64,000 nucleotides of DNA from an uncultured Sphingomonas sp. (GTDB taxonomy: Bacteria > Pseudomonadota > Alphaproteobacteria > Sphingomonadales > Sphingomonadaceae). The translations under genes and the position numbers were made by a program. Where the stretch lies: contig NZ_CAJYHX010000008.1 in assembly GCF_913774285.1 (NCBI RefSeq), forward strand, positions 124,001 to 188,000. Direction: 5' to 3'. The first letter of the stretch is position 1; every line of letters begins with the position of its first letter. The notes beneath the pieces were generated by a model. It was not told where the DNA came from. It saw nothing but the letters and a program-made list of their open reading frames with translations, and did not search any database. Positions 18,291-27,989 of the stretch are shown here, one piece after another.

Positions 18291-18410
18291 TACATGCCCC
18301 TTAGCAAAACTCCGGCCCGAGATAGGAGGACGGGGCGGCGCTGGCAACGGGGGAGGTTCCGGATGGCGACGGAGCTTTCTGTCACCGCCAATCCGCAGTT
18401 GGCGCCTCGC

Positions 18411-18713
18411 TTAAGAGTCCCACCACTGACCATAATAGAAACTGCGTTCGAGCGGAATCTCGGCAGACCATGCCAGCAAGACCAGGAAAAACAACGCGAG
18501 CCAGCGTTTCCAGCCTCGCGCACAACGAAACGCGGAAACAAGACACAGCGCGGCAAGCACAAAATATACTGCCCAGCTATGAAGCTGCGGTGCGTAGCGC
18601 TCGGACGCCGTGACAACGGCAACGAACGCATTTGCCCATAGACCCAGCAACACGCCGAGCGTTATTTGAGCGCCGACGCGGCGAGGTCGATCAGCAACGG
18701 CCGGCGAGGACAT
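18411..18713 (-). CDS. Small membrane protein, unknown
   Basis: This 100-residue protein has three predicted membrane helices: ITLGVLLGLWANAFVAVV, WAVYFVLAALCLVSAF and WLALFFLVLLAWSAEI. I do not recognise a family. I chose the ATG at 18713; a GTG five codons earlier is possible. The base composition is visibly less GC-rich than neighbouring genes, so it may be a more recent arrival. Confidence 0.5.
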   Translation of the reverse strand: MSSPAVADRPRRVGAQITLGVLLGLWANAFVAVVTASERYAPQLHSWAVYFVLAALCLVSAFRCARGWKRWLALFFLVLLAWSAEIPLERSFYYGQWWDS

Positions 18714-18759
18714 GCGCCCTTTTAACACTGTCGCAGCCTCGGGAAAAGCGCATCGCCGG

Positions 18760-19761
18760 CTAGTCTCCGATCCGCACCACCACCTTCCCGATTACCGCCC
18801 GCGCCGCCATCTTGGCGATCGCCGCACCGCCCTCCGCAAACGGAAACACCTCCGTCACCCGCGGCGCGATCCTGCCCTCGCTCCACAGCCGGAACAGCGT
18901 GTCGACATGCGCGCGGTTGGCTTGCGGGTCGCGCGCGGCGAAGGCGCCCCAGAACACGCCGCACACGTCGCAGCTCTTGAGCAGCGTGAGGTTCAGCGGC
19001 AGCTTGGGAATACCCGCCGGAAAGCCCACCACGAGATAGCGCCCCTCCCAGCCGATCGCGCGCAGCGCCGGCTCGGCATAGTCGCCGCCGACCGGATCGT
19101 AGATCACGTCCGCGCCCCTGGGGCCGACCGCCGCCTTGAACGCCTCGGCCAGCGCCTTCGACGCTTCCTTGTCGAGGGCCCCGCGCGGATAGACGAGCGT
19201 CGCATCCGCCCCCGCCGCCCGCGCGGCCTCGGCCTTCTCCTCGGAGGAGACCGCCGCCACCACCGTCGCGCCGAACGCCTTGCCCAGCTCGATCGCCGCG
19301 AGCCCGACCCCGCCCGCCGCGCCCAGCACCAGCAGCGTCTGGCCCGCCGTCAGCCTGCCGCGATCGAGCAGCGCATGGATCGTCGTCGCATAGGTGAGCA
19401 GCAGCGCCGCGCCGTCCTCGAAGCTGCGGCCCTCGGGCAGGCGGTAGAGCTGCGCCGGGCTCAGCACCAGCTTCTCGACCAGCCCGCCATGGCCCGGCAC
19501 CGCGATCACCCGGTCGCCGGGCGCCCAGTCGGTCACGCCTTCGCCGACGGCTTCCACCACGCCGGCGATCTCGCCGCCCGGCGCGAACGGCCGGGGCGGC
19601 TTGAACTGGTACTTGTCCTCGATGATCAGCACGTCGGGATAGTTGATCGCGCAGGCGTGCACGCCGACCAGTACCTGGCCTTTCCCCACTACGGGATCAG
19701 CCACATCCTCCAGGCTTAGAGTATCAGGTCCGCCCGATGCCTTCGACAGCAACGCCTTCAT
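18760..19761 (-). CDS. Zinc-independent MDR oxidoreductase (quinone reductase type)
   Basis: This 333-residue protein is an NADPH-dependent medium-chain reductase. Key parts are the N-terminal GroES-like domain ([36 protein letters not shown]) and the Rossmann motif [15 protein letters not shown] near residue 150. The zinc-ligand cysteines of alcohol dehydrogenases are absent, which points to quinone or enone reduction; closest in pattern are plant-type quinone oxidoreductases. The ATG at 19761 is preceded by GGAGGCGGAC and lies inside the 3' end of leuD, overlapping by 38 bases. Confidence 0.9.
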   Translation of the reverse strand: MKALLSKASGGPDTLSLEDVADPVVGKGQVLVGVHACAINYPDVLIIEDKYQFKPPRPFAPGGEIAGVVEAVGEGVTDWAPGDRVIAVPGHGGLVEKLVLSPAQLYRLPEGRSFEDGAALLLTYATTIHALLDRGRLTAGQTLLVLGAAGGVGLAAIELGKAFGATVVAAVSSEEKAEAARAAGADATLVYPRGALDKEASKALAEAFKAAVGPRGADVIYDPVGGDYAEPALRAIGWEGRYLVVGFPAGIPKLPLNLTLLKSCDVCGVFWGAFAARDPQANRAHVDTLFRLWSEGRIAPRVTEVFPFAEGGAAIAKMAARAVIGKVVVRIGD

Positions 19762-20353
19762 GTCCGCCTCCTACAGCGATCCACGGACGTTCCTGCGCAG
19801 CCGCGGATTCGAATTTCGAAATCGCGGTATCTTGTGCCAGCGTCATGCCGATCTCGTCCAGCCCCTGCATCAGGCAGTCGCGGCGGAACGGGTCGAGCTC
19901 GAAGGCGAAGCGGTCCTGGAAGTCGGTCGTGACGGTCATCGTCTCCAGGTCGACGGTGATGTTGTTGACGGTCGCCACCTGCACCAGCCGGTCGATCGCC
20001 TCCTGCGGCAACACCACGGTGACGATGCCGTTCTTGAAGGCGTTGCCCGAGAAGATGTCCGAGAAGCTCGGCGCGATCACCGCCTTGATGCCCATGTCGG
20101 CCAGCGCCCAGGCGGCATGCTCGCGGCTGGAGCCGCAGCCGAAATTCTCGCCCGCCACCAGGATCGGCGCACCCGCATAGCGCGGATCGTCGAACAGATT
20201 GCCCGGCTCCGCGCGCACGCTTTCGAAGGCGCCCTTGCCCAGCCCCTCGCGCGTCGTGGTCTTCAGCCAGTGCGCGGGGATGATGATATCCGTATCGATG
20301 TTCTTGGCGCCCCAAGGATAGGCGCGACCCGAAACCTGCTGGATCGGCTCCAT
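19724..20353 (-). CDS. leuD: 3-isopropylmalate dehydratase small subunit
   Basis: This 209-residue swivel-domain subunit works with LeuC to isomerise 2- and 3-isopropylmalate in leucine synthesis. Features are [14 protein letters not shown] near the start, [18 protein letters not shown] around residue 70 and the terminal [21 protein letters not shown]. Its C-terminus extends about 15 residues beyond the usual end (after ERPW), running into the next gene's start. That overlap couples the two genes. LeuC lies upstream, with a small gene between. Confidence 0.97.
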   Translation of the reverse strand: MEPIQQVSGRAYPWGAKNIDTDIIIPAHWLKTTTREGLGKGAFESVRAEPGNLFDDPRYAGAPILVAGENFGCGSSREHAAWALADMGIKAVIAPSFSDIFSGNAFKNGIVTVVLPQEAIDRLVQVATVNNITVDLETMTVTTDFQDRFAFELDPFRRDCLMQGLDEIGMTLAQDTAISKFESAAAQERPWIAVGGGHEGVAVEGIGRT

Positions 20354-20452
20354 CAGCGGCGCTCCGCCGACACGGTGTTCAGATGCATGGACACAGCTTC
20401 CCTAACGAATGGCCGGCGGCCATCCCGAATTTCCGGCAATCGGCCGCCCGCG

Positions 20453-20593
20453 TCAGCGCGGTGCGACGACAGTCCGCTCGAGCGCCGGGATGGTCTTGAT
20501 CGGCGTTTCCGGCCGCGGGTACGCACCCGCATAGGCAGCGGCGACACCGCTCAGGATCGTTCCGGCAATCAATGCGACGAGCGCCTTTTTCAC
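20453..20593 (-). CDS. Small exported or membrane-anchored protein between leuC and leuD
   Basis: This 46-residue frame starts with GTG at 20593 behind GGGGAGA. It begins MKKALVALIAGTILSGVAAA, a clear signal sequence, and continues with a proline-rich YPRPETPIKTIPALE tail. No family is recognised. It falls between leuC and leuD on the same strand and would be co-transcribed. The good ribosome site and a signal peptide make it credible, but it is short and could be missed or over-called. Confidence 0.55.
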   Translation of the reverse strand: MKKALVALIAGTILSGVAAAYAGAYPRPETPIKTIPALERTVVAPR

Positions 20594-20613
20594 GGCGTCT
20601 CTCCCCTTCACTA

Positions 20614-22056
20614 TTACGCCTGGTCCGCCATCAACTCGCGAACGTCCGTCAGGTGCCCGGTCACCGCCGCCGCCGCCGCCATTGCGGGCGAGACGAGGTG
20701 CGTGCGCGATCCCGGGCCCTGGCGTCCTACGAAATTGCGATTCGAAGTGGAAGCACAACGTTCTCCAGCGGGAACCTTGTCCGGGTTCATCGCCAGGCAC
20801 ATCGAGCAGCCCGGCTCGCGCCACTGGAAGCCCGCTTCCAGGAAGATCCGGTCGAGCCCTTCCTCCTCGGCCTGGCGCTTAACCAGCCCCGAGCCCGGCA
20901 CGATCAGCGCCTGGCGGATGCGGTCGGCCACCTTGCGGCCCTGCACCACCGCGGCAGCGGCGCGCAGATCCTCGATCCGGCTGTTGGTGCACGATCCGAT
21001 GAAGATGTGCTCCACCGGAATGTCCTGCATCGCAGTGCCGGGGGTGAGACCCATATAGTCGAGCGAGCGCTGCGCGGCGGCGCGCTTCGAGGGATCGGCG
21101 AAGCTCTCCGGATCGGGCACGACGCCGGTGATCGGCACCACGTCCTCGGGGCTGGTGCCCCAGGTGAGCGACGGCGCGATATCGGCCGCGTCCAGCGTCA
21201 CCACCTTGTCGTACACCGCGCCCTTGTCGGTCGGCAGCGTCTTCCAATAGGCGACCGCGCGGTCCCAGGCTTCGCCGGTCGGGGCAAGCGGGCGGCCCTT
21301 GAGATAGGCGAAGGTCTTCTCGTCCGGCGCGATCAGGCCCGAACGCGCGCCGCCCTCGATCGACATGTTGGAGACGGTCAGCCGCCCCTCGATCGAGAGG
21401 TTGCGGATCACCTCGCCGGTGAATTCGATGACATAGCCGGTGCCGCCGGCCGCGCCGATCTTGCCGATGATCGCCAGCACCACGTCCTTGGCGCTGACCC
21501 CGTGGCCGAGCGTGCCGTCGACGCGGACTTCCATCGTCTTCGATTGCTTGAGCAGCAGCGTCTGCGTGGCGAGCACATGCTCCACCTCGCTGGTGCCGAT
21601 GCCGAAGGCCAGCGCGCCGAGCGCGCCGTGCGCCGAGGTGTGGCTGTCGCCGCACACCAGCGTGGTGCCGGGGAGCGTGAAGCCCTGTTCGGGCCCGACG
21701 ACATGGACGATCCCCTGCCGCGCATCGAGCGCATCGATATAGGGCACGCCGAACTCGGCGACATTGCCGCGCAACGCGGAGAGCTGGCCGGCGCTGGCCG
21801 GATCAGCGATCGGCAGCGGGTTGCCGGCGGCATCGACGCGCGGGGTGGTCGGCAGGTTGTGATCGGGCACCGCGAGGGTAAGGTCGGGGCGGCGCACCGT
21901 GCGATCGGCCGCACGGAGGCCGGCAAAGGCCTGCGGGCTGGTGACTTCGTGGACGAGGTGCCGATCGATATAGATCAGGCAGGTGCCATCGTCCCGGCGC
22001 TCGACGACATGGTCGGCCCAGATCTTCTCGTACAGGGTGCGCGGTTCACTCGACAT
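20614..22056 (-). CDS. leuC: 3-isopropylmalate dehydratase large subunit
   Basis: This 480-residue aconitase-family subunit carries the [4Fe-4S] cluster: its ligands are in [13 protein letters not shown] and [12 protein letters not shown]. The N-terminus [18 protein letters not shown] and the [21 protein letters not shown] segment are standard. The length fits the family. I chose the ATG at 22056; the longer frame adds 16 residues without family support. The leuC-small protein-leuD-MDR order on the minus strand suggests one operon. Confidence 0.97.
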   Translation of the reverse strand: MSSEPRTLYEKIWADHVVERRDDGTCLIYIDRHLVHEVTSPQAFAGLRAADRTVRRPDLTLAVPDHNLPTTPRVDAAGNPLPIADPASAGQLSALRGNVAEFGVPYIDALDARQGIVHVVGPEQGFTLPGTTLVCGDSHTSAHGALGALAFGIGTSEVEHVLATQTLLLKQSKTMEVRVDGTLGHGVSAKDVVLAIIGKIGAAGGTGYVIEFTGEVIRNLSIEGRLTVSNMSIEGGARSGLIAPDEKTFAYLKGRPLAPTGEAWDRAVAYWKTLPTDKGAVYDKVVTLDAADIAPSLTWGTSPEDVVPITGVVPDPESFADPSKRAAAQRSLDYMGLTPGTAMQDIPVEHIFIGSCTNSRIEDLRAAAAVVQGRKVADRIRQALIVPGSGLVKRQAEEEGLDRIFLEAGFQWREPGCSMCLAMNPDKVPAGERCASTSNRNFVGRQGPGSRTHLVSPAMAAAAAVTGHLTDVRELMADQA

Positions 22057-22180
22057 GGCGGGCGCTTTAATCGAATCGTGCGTGGATGCAAGGTTCGGGG
22101 ACATTTTCTGCCTCGCCTAATTCTCACCTGGGCGGGAAGCTTAGGATGTGGATCGAAGGACCGGCAGCACCAAAAATCCT

Positions 22181-22278
22181 TCGTCATTCCCCCGAAGGCG
22201 GGAATCCATTGCCATGAGCGCTGGGGAAAGAGCCTCGGCAACAGCGCCAATGGATCCCCGCCTTCGCGGGGATGACGG
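22181..22278. repeat. REPIN-like palindromic repeat, family A copy 2
   Basis: The left arm is CGTCATTCCCCCGAAGGCGG then GAATCCATT; the right arm is AATGGATCCCCGCCTTCGCG then GGGATGACG. The ends match copies at 17204-17303 and 51185-51284 while the centre differs. It lies upstream of leuC, in a 369-base stretch (22057-22425) with no other feature I can support. Confidence 0.8.
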
Positions 22279-22425
22279 CTATTTTGACCTAATGCGTTGC
22301 CCCGCCCTGGCGGGAGAGGAGAGGTGAGGCGCACGAGGTTCAAGAAGGGCGGATTCCGCCTACTTGCGGACGTTCGCACAACCGCCCATTTCGCTGCTAT
22401 TCAACTCCAGGTGGAGAAGAAGGGG

Positions 22426-22620
22426 ATGGCCGCACTTCGGCAGGTTATCGGCGGGGCGGGTATGATCTGTGGCGCGCTGTTTGCTGCATCTTATTGGAAA
22501 CTCATTCACATCAACCCAACGCTAGAAAAAGGTTTCATGGTCTGCTTCTGTGCTACTCTCTTTGCTATGAACGTTGTTGAGCTGTGGGCTGATAGAAAAG
22601 CGCGCACTCGAAAAGCGTAA
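22426..22620 (+). CDS. Small two-helix membrane protein of atypical composition
   Basis: This 64-residue frame begins with ATG at 22426, behind GGAGAAGAAGGGG. It has two hydrophobic segments, IGGAGMICGALFAASYW and GFMVCFCATLFAMNVVELW. G+C is about half, against roughly two thirds around it, and codons such as CTA, AAA and GTT are common, so it looks acquired. No family is recognised. A longer in-frame start at 22297 would read through the end of the repeat region and is less likely. Confidence 0.5.
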   Translation: MAALRQVIGGAGMICGALFAASYWKLIHINPTLEKGFMVCFCATLFAMNVVELWADRKARTRKA

Positions 22621-22651
22621 CGGACGGCAGCTTCCCATCACTTCCAGCCAA

Positions 22652-23487
22652 TCACCGCCCAGCCGCCACCCCACGTAAATAGCGCTGCACCACCGCCACC
22701 TCGTCCGGCCGCAGCGCGTGGAGGTTTTCCTTCACGATCGTCCCCATGAAGCCGACATCGCGCCCCCCTGCCCCAACGCCCTGATGCAGCAGCCGCTGGA
22801 AGTCCGCCGGTGCATAGCCCGCCGCCATCGGCGCGAGCGGCGGTACCACCTTGCCGTCATGCGCACGCGGCTCGGTGAGCGCGTGGCACTCGGAGCAGAG
22901 CACCCGCGTCAGGTACCGCCCCGGATCGGCCGGCCGCTTCGCCACCCCGTGCGGCGCCACCACCAAGCTCGGCAGGGTCGCGCCGGTCAGGATCTTCCAG
23001 CGCCCGACCGGGCCGAACCAGGTCGTCGCCTGCACGTCGTCGGGCCCGGGCTTGAGGCTTCGGACCCAGGCGATGATCCGGCCGACATCGTCGTCCGCGA
23101 GGTACGTCATCGACCAGGCGGGCATGAGGAAGACCGTACGGCCCTCCTTGGTCACCCCTTGGCGGATCAGCCGGGCGAGTTCGGCATCCGAATAGCGCGC
23201 GGCGCTACGGGCGATCGGCGGCGGGGCGACCTGCCCCTCGCGCCAGTCAACCGGGGTCCACACCGCGCCCTTGCCGTCGCCATGGCAGCTCTTGCAGCCG
23301 GTGAGCGTCGCCAGCCGGGATCCCTCCGCCAGCGACGCCGTGTGTCGTGCGGCACCGCGATGGGCGTGAGCGGCACGGCATGGCTGCGGCGGATGACCCA
23401 TTCGGACGCGCCGTACAGCCCGCCCGCGGCCACCACCGCGAACGCTGCCGCGCCCAAGCCCAGTCGTACCAAGATCCGCATCGCCAT
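22652..23487 (-). pseudogene. Di-haem cytochrome c, disrupted by a frameshift
   Basis: The N-terminal part (ATG at 23487, MAMRILVRLGLGAAAFAVVA...) is a membrane anchor or signal followed by SEWVIRRSHAVPLTPI and VPHDT. The frame then shifts, and the remainder, beginning ASLAEGSRLATLTGCKSCHG, continues to 22652. Two haem motifs are present, CKSCH and CSECH, each in a cytochrome c domain. The shift falls at about 23339-23346 in a CA/TG dinucleotide run; removing two bases there restores one frame from end to end. It may be a real lesion, a sequencing error or a recent slip. The gene follows the TonB receptor on the same strand, after a repeat. Confidence 0.75.
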
Positions 23488-23499
23488 CCCCCAAACTAA

Positions 23500-23658
23500 A
23501 ATTCCCCTCTCGATTGCGGGAGGGGCTGGGGGAGGGTGTGTGCGGGAAGCCGAGTCTGCGATCGAAGAAGCGGGGCTGCGCCGCACGCATCCAACATCAA
23601 GCTGTCGCCCGCTCGCCTGACTCACCTCCCCTAACCCCTCCCGCAAGCGGGAGGGGGA
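23500..23658 (-). repeat. Dispersed repeat, family B' copy 1
   Basis: On the minus strand it begins CCCCCTCCCGCTTGCGGGAG and GGGTTAGGGGAGG, and ends CCGCACACACCCTCCCCCAG then CCCCTCCCGCAATC. Both ends match 57828-57948; the interior is longer here (about 159 against 121 bases). It separates the TonB receptor gene from the cytochrome gene. Confidence 0.7.
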
Positions 23659-23702
23659 CAAAAAGGGCTATGCCAAAGCGGGGCGAGGTTCGCCAGCGCA
23701 GC

Positions 23703-26669
23703 TCAGAACTTGAACCGCACGCCTGCCCGGTACACCCGGCCGATCTGGTCGTAGAGCGCCGGATTGTTGAAGATCGTCGAGCGGGCCGGGTCGCGATCGA
23801 ACAGATTGTCGATCTTGCCGTAGAGCGTCACGTCCTTGATCACATCGAAGGTCGCGCCGACATCGAGGTAGAAGGATCCCGGCATATAGGCGTTGTCGAT
23901 CGTCGGCCGCGCCGCGGTCGAGGCCGGGCAGCCGCTCTGGCAGACGACATATTGGTTGCCGATCGTGCCCGAACTGAACCAGCGCTCCTGCACCAGCAGC
24001 GAGAAGCGGCCGCTGTCATAGGTCTGCACCGCGAGCCACTTCCACTTCGGCGTTGCGCCTAGGTTGTTGCCGGCATTGTCGACCGGAATCGTGCCCGGCA
24101 GCCCGGTATCGGTGATGTTGTTGATCACATGCGTCGCCAGCGCGCGCAGCGTGAAGTTGCCGGGCAGACCCAGCGGCCGGGCCCAGCGATAGCTCGCCTC
24201 GATGTCGAAGCCCTCGGTGCGGATCGAGGCGAGGTTGAACGCCTGGACATTGATGAAATTGGGGCCGGCGGTGTTGCTCAGGTTGAACGCGCCGCAGGTC
24301 TCCGGCAGCACCTTCTGGAAGCAGAGCTGGACGATGTCCGCTGCCGCGAGGCTCGAGATCACCTCGTCGACCTTGATCTTGTACCAGTCGAACGAGAGGT
24401 TCAGCCCCGGCAGCCAGCCCGGGTTGGCAAGCGTGATGCCGGCGGTGGTGTTGCGCGCGATCTCCGGCTTGAGCGCGGTGTTGCCGATCGCGTTCTGGAT
24501 CACCAGCACGTTGGTGTTGGTGAAGGGGTCGAAGAAATTGGGCAGCGTCGTGGTCACCGGCGCGGCGAACAGCTCGGACAGGTTGGGCGCACGCACGTCG
24601 CGCGAGGTGACGCCGCGGATGCGGAGACCGTCGATCGGCAGCTCCCAGGTCCCGCCGATCTTCCACGCCCAGACGGTGCCCGAGGTGCTGTAGTCGGTCA
24701 CGCGCACCGCGCCGTTGAGGTTGGCGCGCCCGAGCCTCTCCGATTTGAGCAACGGCAGGTTGGCCTCGAAGAACGCTTCCTTGACGCTGTAGGCGCCCTG
24801 CCCGTTCTTGTAGTTGCCGGCATACCAGTTGTTGCCGGTGGCGAGCAGTACCGGATCGTTCGGATAATCGCCGCCCGGTGCGGTGGCGTCGAAACCCGCG
24901 CCGTAAGCGTCGGCACGGACCTTGTAATATTCGTGACGGAACTCGCCGCCGAACGCGATCGACAGCGGCCCGGCCCAAAGGTCTATCGGCGAGCCGGAGA
25001 TGTTGATGCTCGCCACGTCCTGGGTCTGGCGAGTGCGCTGGAACGGCCCGTGTTCGGGCATGATGTACGCGAGCGCCGCCGCAGAAGGATTGCCGCCAAT
25101 GATGTTGAGCGGCTGACAGCCATTGGCGCGCGCGGTAGCGTCGCGGCAGACGATCGCGCCGTTCAGCGTGGTCGCGTCGATCGCCTGGTTGAAACGACGC
25201 GACAGCAGGATGTTGCGCACGTCGATATCGGTATAGTTGGTGCCGTGCTCGCCATAGATGTCGTAGCTCCAGGGCGTGCCGGCGACCTCCAGCTTCCCCT
25301 TGCCGCCCAGCACGAAGCGATATTGCCGGCGATCGGTATAGACGCGGGTATTGCCCAGTGCCGCATTGCTGGTGCCGTACTGGAAGCTGGTGATCCCTGC
25401 GGTCGCGCAGGCCTGCTGCACCAGGGCGGGCACATAGGGATTGGCGCATTGCAGCGTCAGGCCCGGCCGGTTCTGCCCGTTGACGGGCTGGTTGTTGGTT
25501 TTCACCTGGCCGATGTTGATGGTGAAGTAGAGTTCGTTGTCCGGCGCGATGTCGAAGCCGGCGCGCCCATAGCCGTTGATCCGCTCGATCGCCGATTTGA
25601 GCGAGCGGCCCGCATCGACATTGCCCGACAAGTCGCCGCCCTCGCAGAAACCGGGGAAACAGCCGAGGATGGTGCCGGCGGCATTCTTCGCGGGTACGCC
25701 GTTCGAGCCGTAGCGGAACTGGAAGGGCTGGCCGCTCTGGTCGAAGGCGATGCCCTGCAGCGGTCCGGCGGTGATCAGGCCGTATTTGGTGAAGGTGGTC
25801 GATTGCGCCCAGTCGCGCACCAGATATTGCGGTGTCCCGTCGTTGAGCACGCCGCGATTGACCAAGGTGCGCTGGGTAAACCAGGTGCGGCCGTTGGCGA
25901 GCCTTGTGCCGAACTCGCCGCCGCCGATGCCTTCCTCCTTGTCATATTCGGCGCTGCCGACGAGGTGGAGCCGGTCGCCCAGCGCGCTGGTGCCTGCCGC
26001 CAACTGCACCAGCCCGGTGGCGTCGTCGCCATAGGTGGTGATGCCGCCCTGAATGTTGCCGCGGATGCCTTTGAAGCGGGTATCGGTGATGAAGTTCACC
26101 ACGCCGCCTACCGCGTCCGAGCCATAGGAGGCCGAGGCGCCGCCGTTGACGATGTCGACTCGCTTGACCAGCAGCTGCGGGAAGAGACTCACGTCCGGCA
26201 CGCCCGTGACGTTGGCGCCGACCACCCGCTGCCCGTCGAGCAGCGTCAGCGTACGGATCGTGCCGAGGCCGCGTAGCGAGAAGGAGCTGAGCCCCTGCTG
26301 GCCGCTCGAGGTGCTGAAGGTGTTGACCTGCGTGCCCGACGAGCCCTGCAGCGACGGCAGCTGCGATATGGTGGTGAAGACGTTGGGCTGGGCGTTCGCG
26401 GCGATCTGCTCCTCGCCCAGCACCGTGGTCGGCGTCGGCGCGTTGAAGCCGCTCACTGCGATGCGCGAGCCGGTGACGATGATCTCGCTATCCTGCGCAT
26501 CCGCCCGCGTCTGGGGGACCGTGTCCTCGTTCGCTTGGGCTTGCGGCGCGGGCGCGGTCTGCGCGAGCGCCGGCAGCGCCACGAAGCCGAGCCCGGCGAC
26601 GCTCAGGGCAAGCGACGTGGTCCGCAGCAACAAGCGGCGGCGATCCCTCTTATCGTAGAACATCCTCAC
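23703..26669 (-). CDS. TonB-dependent receptor
   Basis: This 988-residue outer-membrane receptor has a signal peptide (to about residue 36), a TonB-box-like SEIIVTGSRI near 60, a plug domain (VFTTISQLPSLQGSSGTQV, then SLRGLGTIRTLTLLDGQRVV, then VDIVNGGASASYGSDAVGGV), and a long beta-barrel ending in phenylalanine (YRAGVRFKF). Such receptors import large or scarce compounds using TonB energy. The plug resembles the Sphingomonas/Xanthomonas group with GSRI and GGASASYG motifs. Possible operators lie at 26830-26939 upstream. Substrate unknown. Confidence 0.95.
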   Translation of the reverse strand: MRMFYDKRDRRRLLLRTTSLALSVAGLGFVALPALAQTAPAPQAQANEDTVPQTRADAQDSEIIVTGSRIAVSGFNAPTPTTVLGEEQIAANAQPNVFTTISQLPSLQGSSGTQVNTFSTSSGQQGLSSFSLRGLGTIRTLTLLDGQRVVGANVTGVPDVSLFPQLLVKRVDIVNGGASASYGSDAVGGVVNFITDTRFKGIRGNIQGGITTYGDDATGLVQLAAGTSALGDRLHLVGSAEYDKEEGIGGGEFGTRLANGRTWFTQRTLVNRGVLNDGTPQYLVRDWAQSTTFTKYGLITAGPLQGIAFDQSGQPFQFRYGSNGVPAKNAAGTILGCFPGFCEGGDLSGNVDAGRSLKSAIERINGYGRAGFDIAPDNELYFTINIGQVKTNNQPVNGQNRPGLTLQCANPYVPALVQQACATAGITSFQYGTSNAALGNTRVYTDRRQYRFVLGGKGKLEVAGTPWSYDIYGEHGTNYTDIDVRNILLSRRFNQAIDATTLNGAIVCRDATARANGCQPLNIIGGNPSAAALAYIMPEHGPFQRTRQTQDVASINISGSPIDLWAGPLSIAFGGEFRHEYYKVRADAYGAGFDATAPGGDYPNDPVLLATGNNWYAGNYKNGQGAYSVKEAFFEANLPLLKSERLGRANLNGAVRVTDYSTSGTVWAWKIGGTWELPIDGLRIRGVTSRDVRAPNLSELFAAPVTTTLPNFFDPFTNTNVLVIQNAIGNTALKPEIARNTTAGITLANPGWLPGLNLSFDWYKIKVDEVISSLAAADIVQLCFQKVLPETCGAFNLSNTAGPNFINVQAFNLASIRTEGFDIEASYRWARPLGLPGNFTLRALATHVINNITDTGLPGTIPVDNAGNNLGATPKWKWLAVQTYDSGRFSLLVQERWFSSGTIGNQYVVCQSGCPASTAARPTIDNAYMPGSFYLDVGATFDVIKDVTLYGKIDNLFDRDPARSTIFNNPALYDQIGRVYRAGVRFKF

Positions 26670-26829
26670 CTCCCTTTTTCGGCGTCCGATCTTCGGACCG
26701 GCGGGGAAGCGGCGGCGAATGCGCGGCGGGACGCGCCGAGCATGCCGACAACGTCAGGACGCATCATTCCTGTCGCGATGCAGCAAGTGCATCACGGCTA
26801 CCGATCGGCTCCTCTCCAGTTCAACGCCT

Positions 26830-26939
26830 TGGTTATCGTACCAGTCGCGCGAAACACCCGGCCATGGTACGCTAGAGCGCACCACCGCCTCGCTCCCGTC
26901 GAGCGATGTTCACGTTAACATGGCAACGCTATTGTTGCC
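26830..26939 (-). promoter_or_regulatory. Cluster of dyads upstream of the TonB receptor
   Basis: Three inverted repeats lie in the 363-base gap: TGGTTATCGTACCA (26830-26843), TGGTACGCTAGAGCGCACCA (26865-26884, arms matching at 8 of 9) and GGCAACGCTATTGTTGCC (26922-26939). The first two have TGGT...ACCA ends like LacI-family operators. They are 160-270 bases upstream of the receptor start. No regulator gene is adjacent. The rest of 26670-27032 holds no gene. Confidence 0.35.
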
Positions 26940-27032
26940 GGTCGGGGAAGTCAATAGTCCGTGTACATTGCAGTTGCCCCGTTTGGGAGGCGCCGAAAAC
27001 TCAGACCAGCGGCTCGTGGTCTTCGCCAGCGT

Positions 27033-27989
27033 TCAGCCGACGACTTCCTTCGGCGAGACATAGGCGGGGTCGTGCGCGAACGGCAGCGACGCCCCTTGGC
27101 GCAGCGCGGCGAGCACTGCGGCAAAGTCGGTCTCGCAGCGGAAGCCGAGCACGCGCTCGGCGAGGCTCGAATCATAGACGCGACCGATGCGGGCCGGCAG
27201 CGTCCAGCCGCGCGCGGCGTAGAGCGCCGGTGCATCCGGGAAGGCGCGCGCGATCACCGCGGCGGCATCCTGCTTGAGCGCGGCACAGTCTGCGCGGGCG
27301 AACGGCGTCGGCGCGGAAATCACGAACACGCCGTGGCCGATCGCCGGCGCCCGCTCCAGCGCCACCAGATGCGCCCGCGCGGCATCCTCCACCGTCAATC
27401 GGCGGTGGAGCAGCTCATTGGCCTTGAGATTCTCGCCCGACGGCGTGGCGTGGGTGTCGTCGTCCTCGGGGAAGAAGCGGCTGGTGCGCAGCACGATGGT
27501 GGCGAGCCCCTGCTCTGCCCAAGCGATCCGGCACAGCCCCTCGGCGGCCAGTTTGGTGACACCGTAGATGTTGCGCGGCGCGAGCGGGCCGCTCGCCTCG
27601 TCGAGCCACACCGCCGCCTCGCCCGCCTCGTCGCGGATCGCCTGGCTGATCATCAACGAGGTGGTGGAGGTGAAGACGAACCGGTCGTGTCCCGCGGCCT
27701 TGGCGCACTCCAGCAGATTGAGCGTGCCGGTCACGTTCACGTCGACGAAGGTCTGCGCCGGGTATCGCACGATGTCCGGCTTGTGCAGCCCGCCGGCATG
27801 GATCACCGCCTCGACGCCATGTTCGGCAAAGACCTGCTCGACCAGCGCACGATCGGCAACCGAGCCCAGCACGTCCGTATCCACGCCGGGCGCGACGTCG
27901 AGCCCGACCACCTGGTGCCCCGCCCCCCGCAGCATCGGCGCCAGGAAGCGCCCCAGCCAGCCCGACGATCCGGTGAGCAGCACCCGCAT
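27033..27989 (-). CDS. NAD-dependent epimerase/dehydratase family protein
   Basis: This 318-residue extended short-chain dehydrogenase has the Rossmann motif GSSGWLGRF at residues 7-15 and the catalytic pair YGVTK, with VFTSTTSLMIS carrying the catalytic Ser/Thr. The family acts on sugar nucleotides, uronates or similar. The segments VIHAGGLHKPDIVRYPAQTF and NVTGTLNLLECAKAAG are typical. Substrate cannot be fixed from sequence. Its ATG overlaps the stop of the BASS transporter gene by 4 bases, so the two probably work on the same compound. Confidence 0.9.
   Translation of the reverse strand: MRVLLTGSSGWLGRFLAPMLRGAGHQVVGLDVAPGVDTDVLGSVADRALVEQVFAEHGVEAVIHAGGLHKPDIVRYPAQTFVDVNVTGTLNLLECAKAAGHDRFVFTSTTSLMISQAIRDEAGEAAVWLDEASGPLAPRNIYGVTKLAAEGLCRIAWAEQGLATIVLRTSRFFPEDDDTHATPSGENLKANELLHRRLTVEDAARAHLVALERAPAIGHGVFVISAPTPFARADCAALKQDAAAVIARAFPDAPALYAARGWTLPARIGRVYDSSLAERVLGFRCETDFAAVLAALRQGASLPFAHDPAYVSPKEVVG

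Noticed and set aside
22652..23590. Taking the cytochrome as starting at an upstream codon in its own frame
   Set aside because: The N-terminal 90 residues in that frame read through the repeat and are not a signal peptide. The real signal is in another frame, so a frameshift explains the gene better.
24129..26276. 715-codon frame opposite the first TonB receptor
   Set aside because: Antisense shadow. The receptor strand shows signal, plug and barrel, so it is the real gene.
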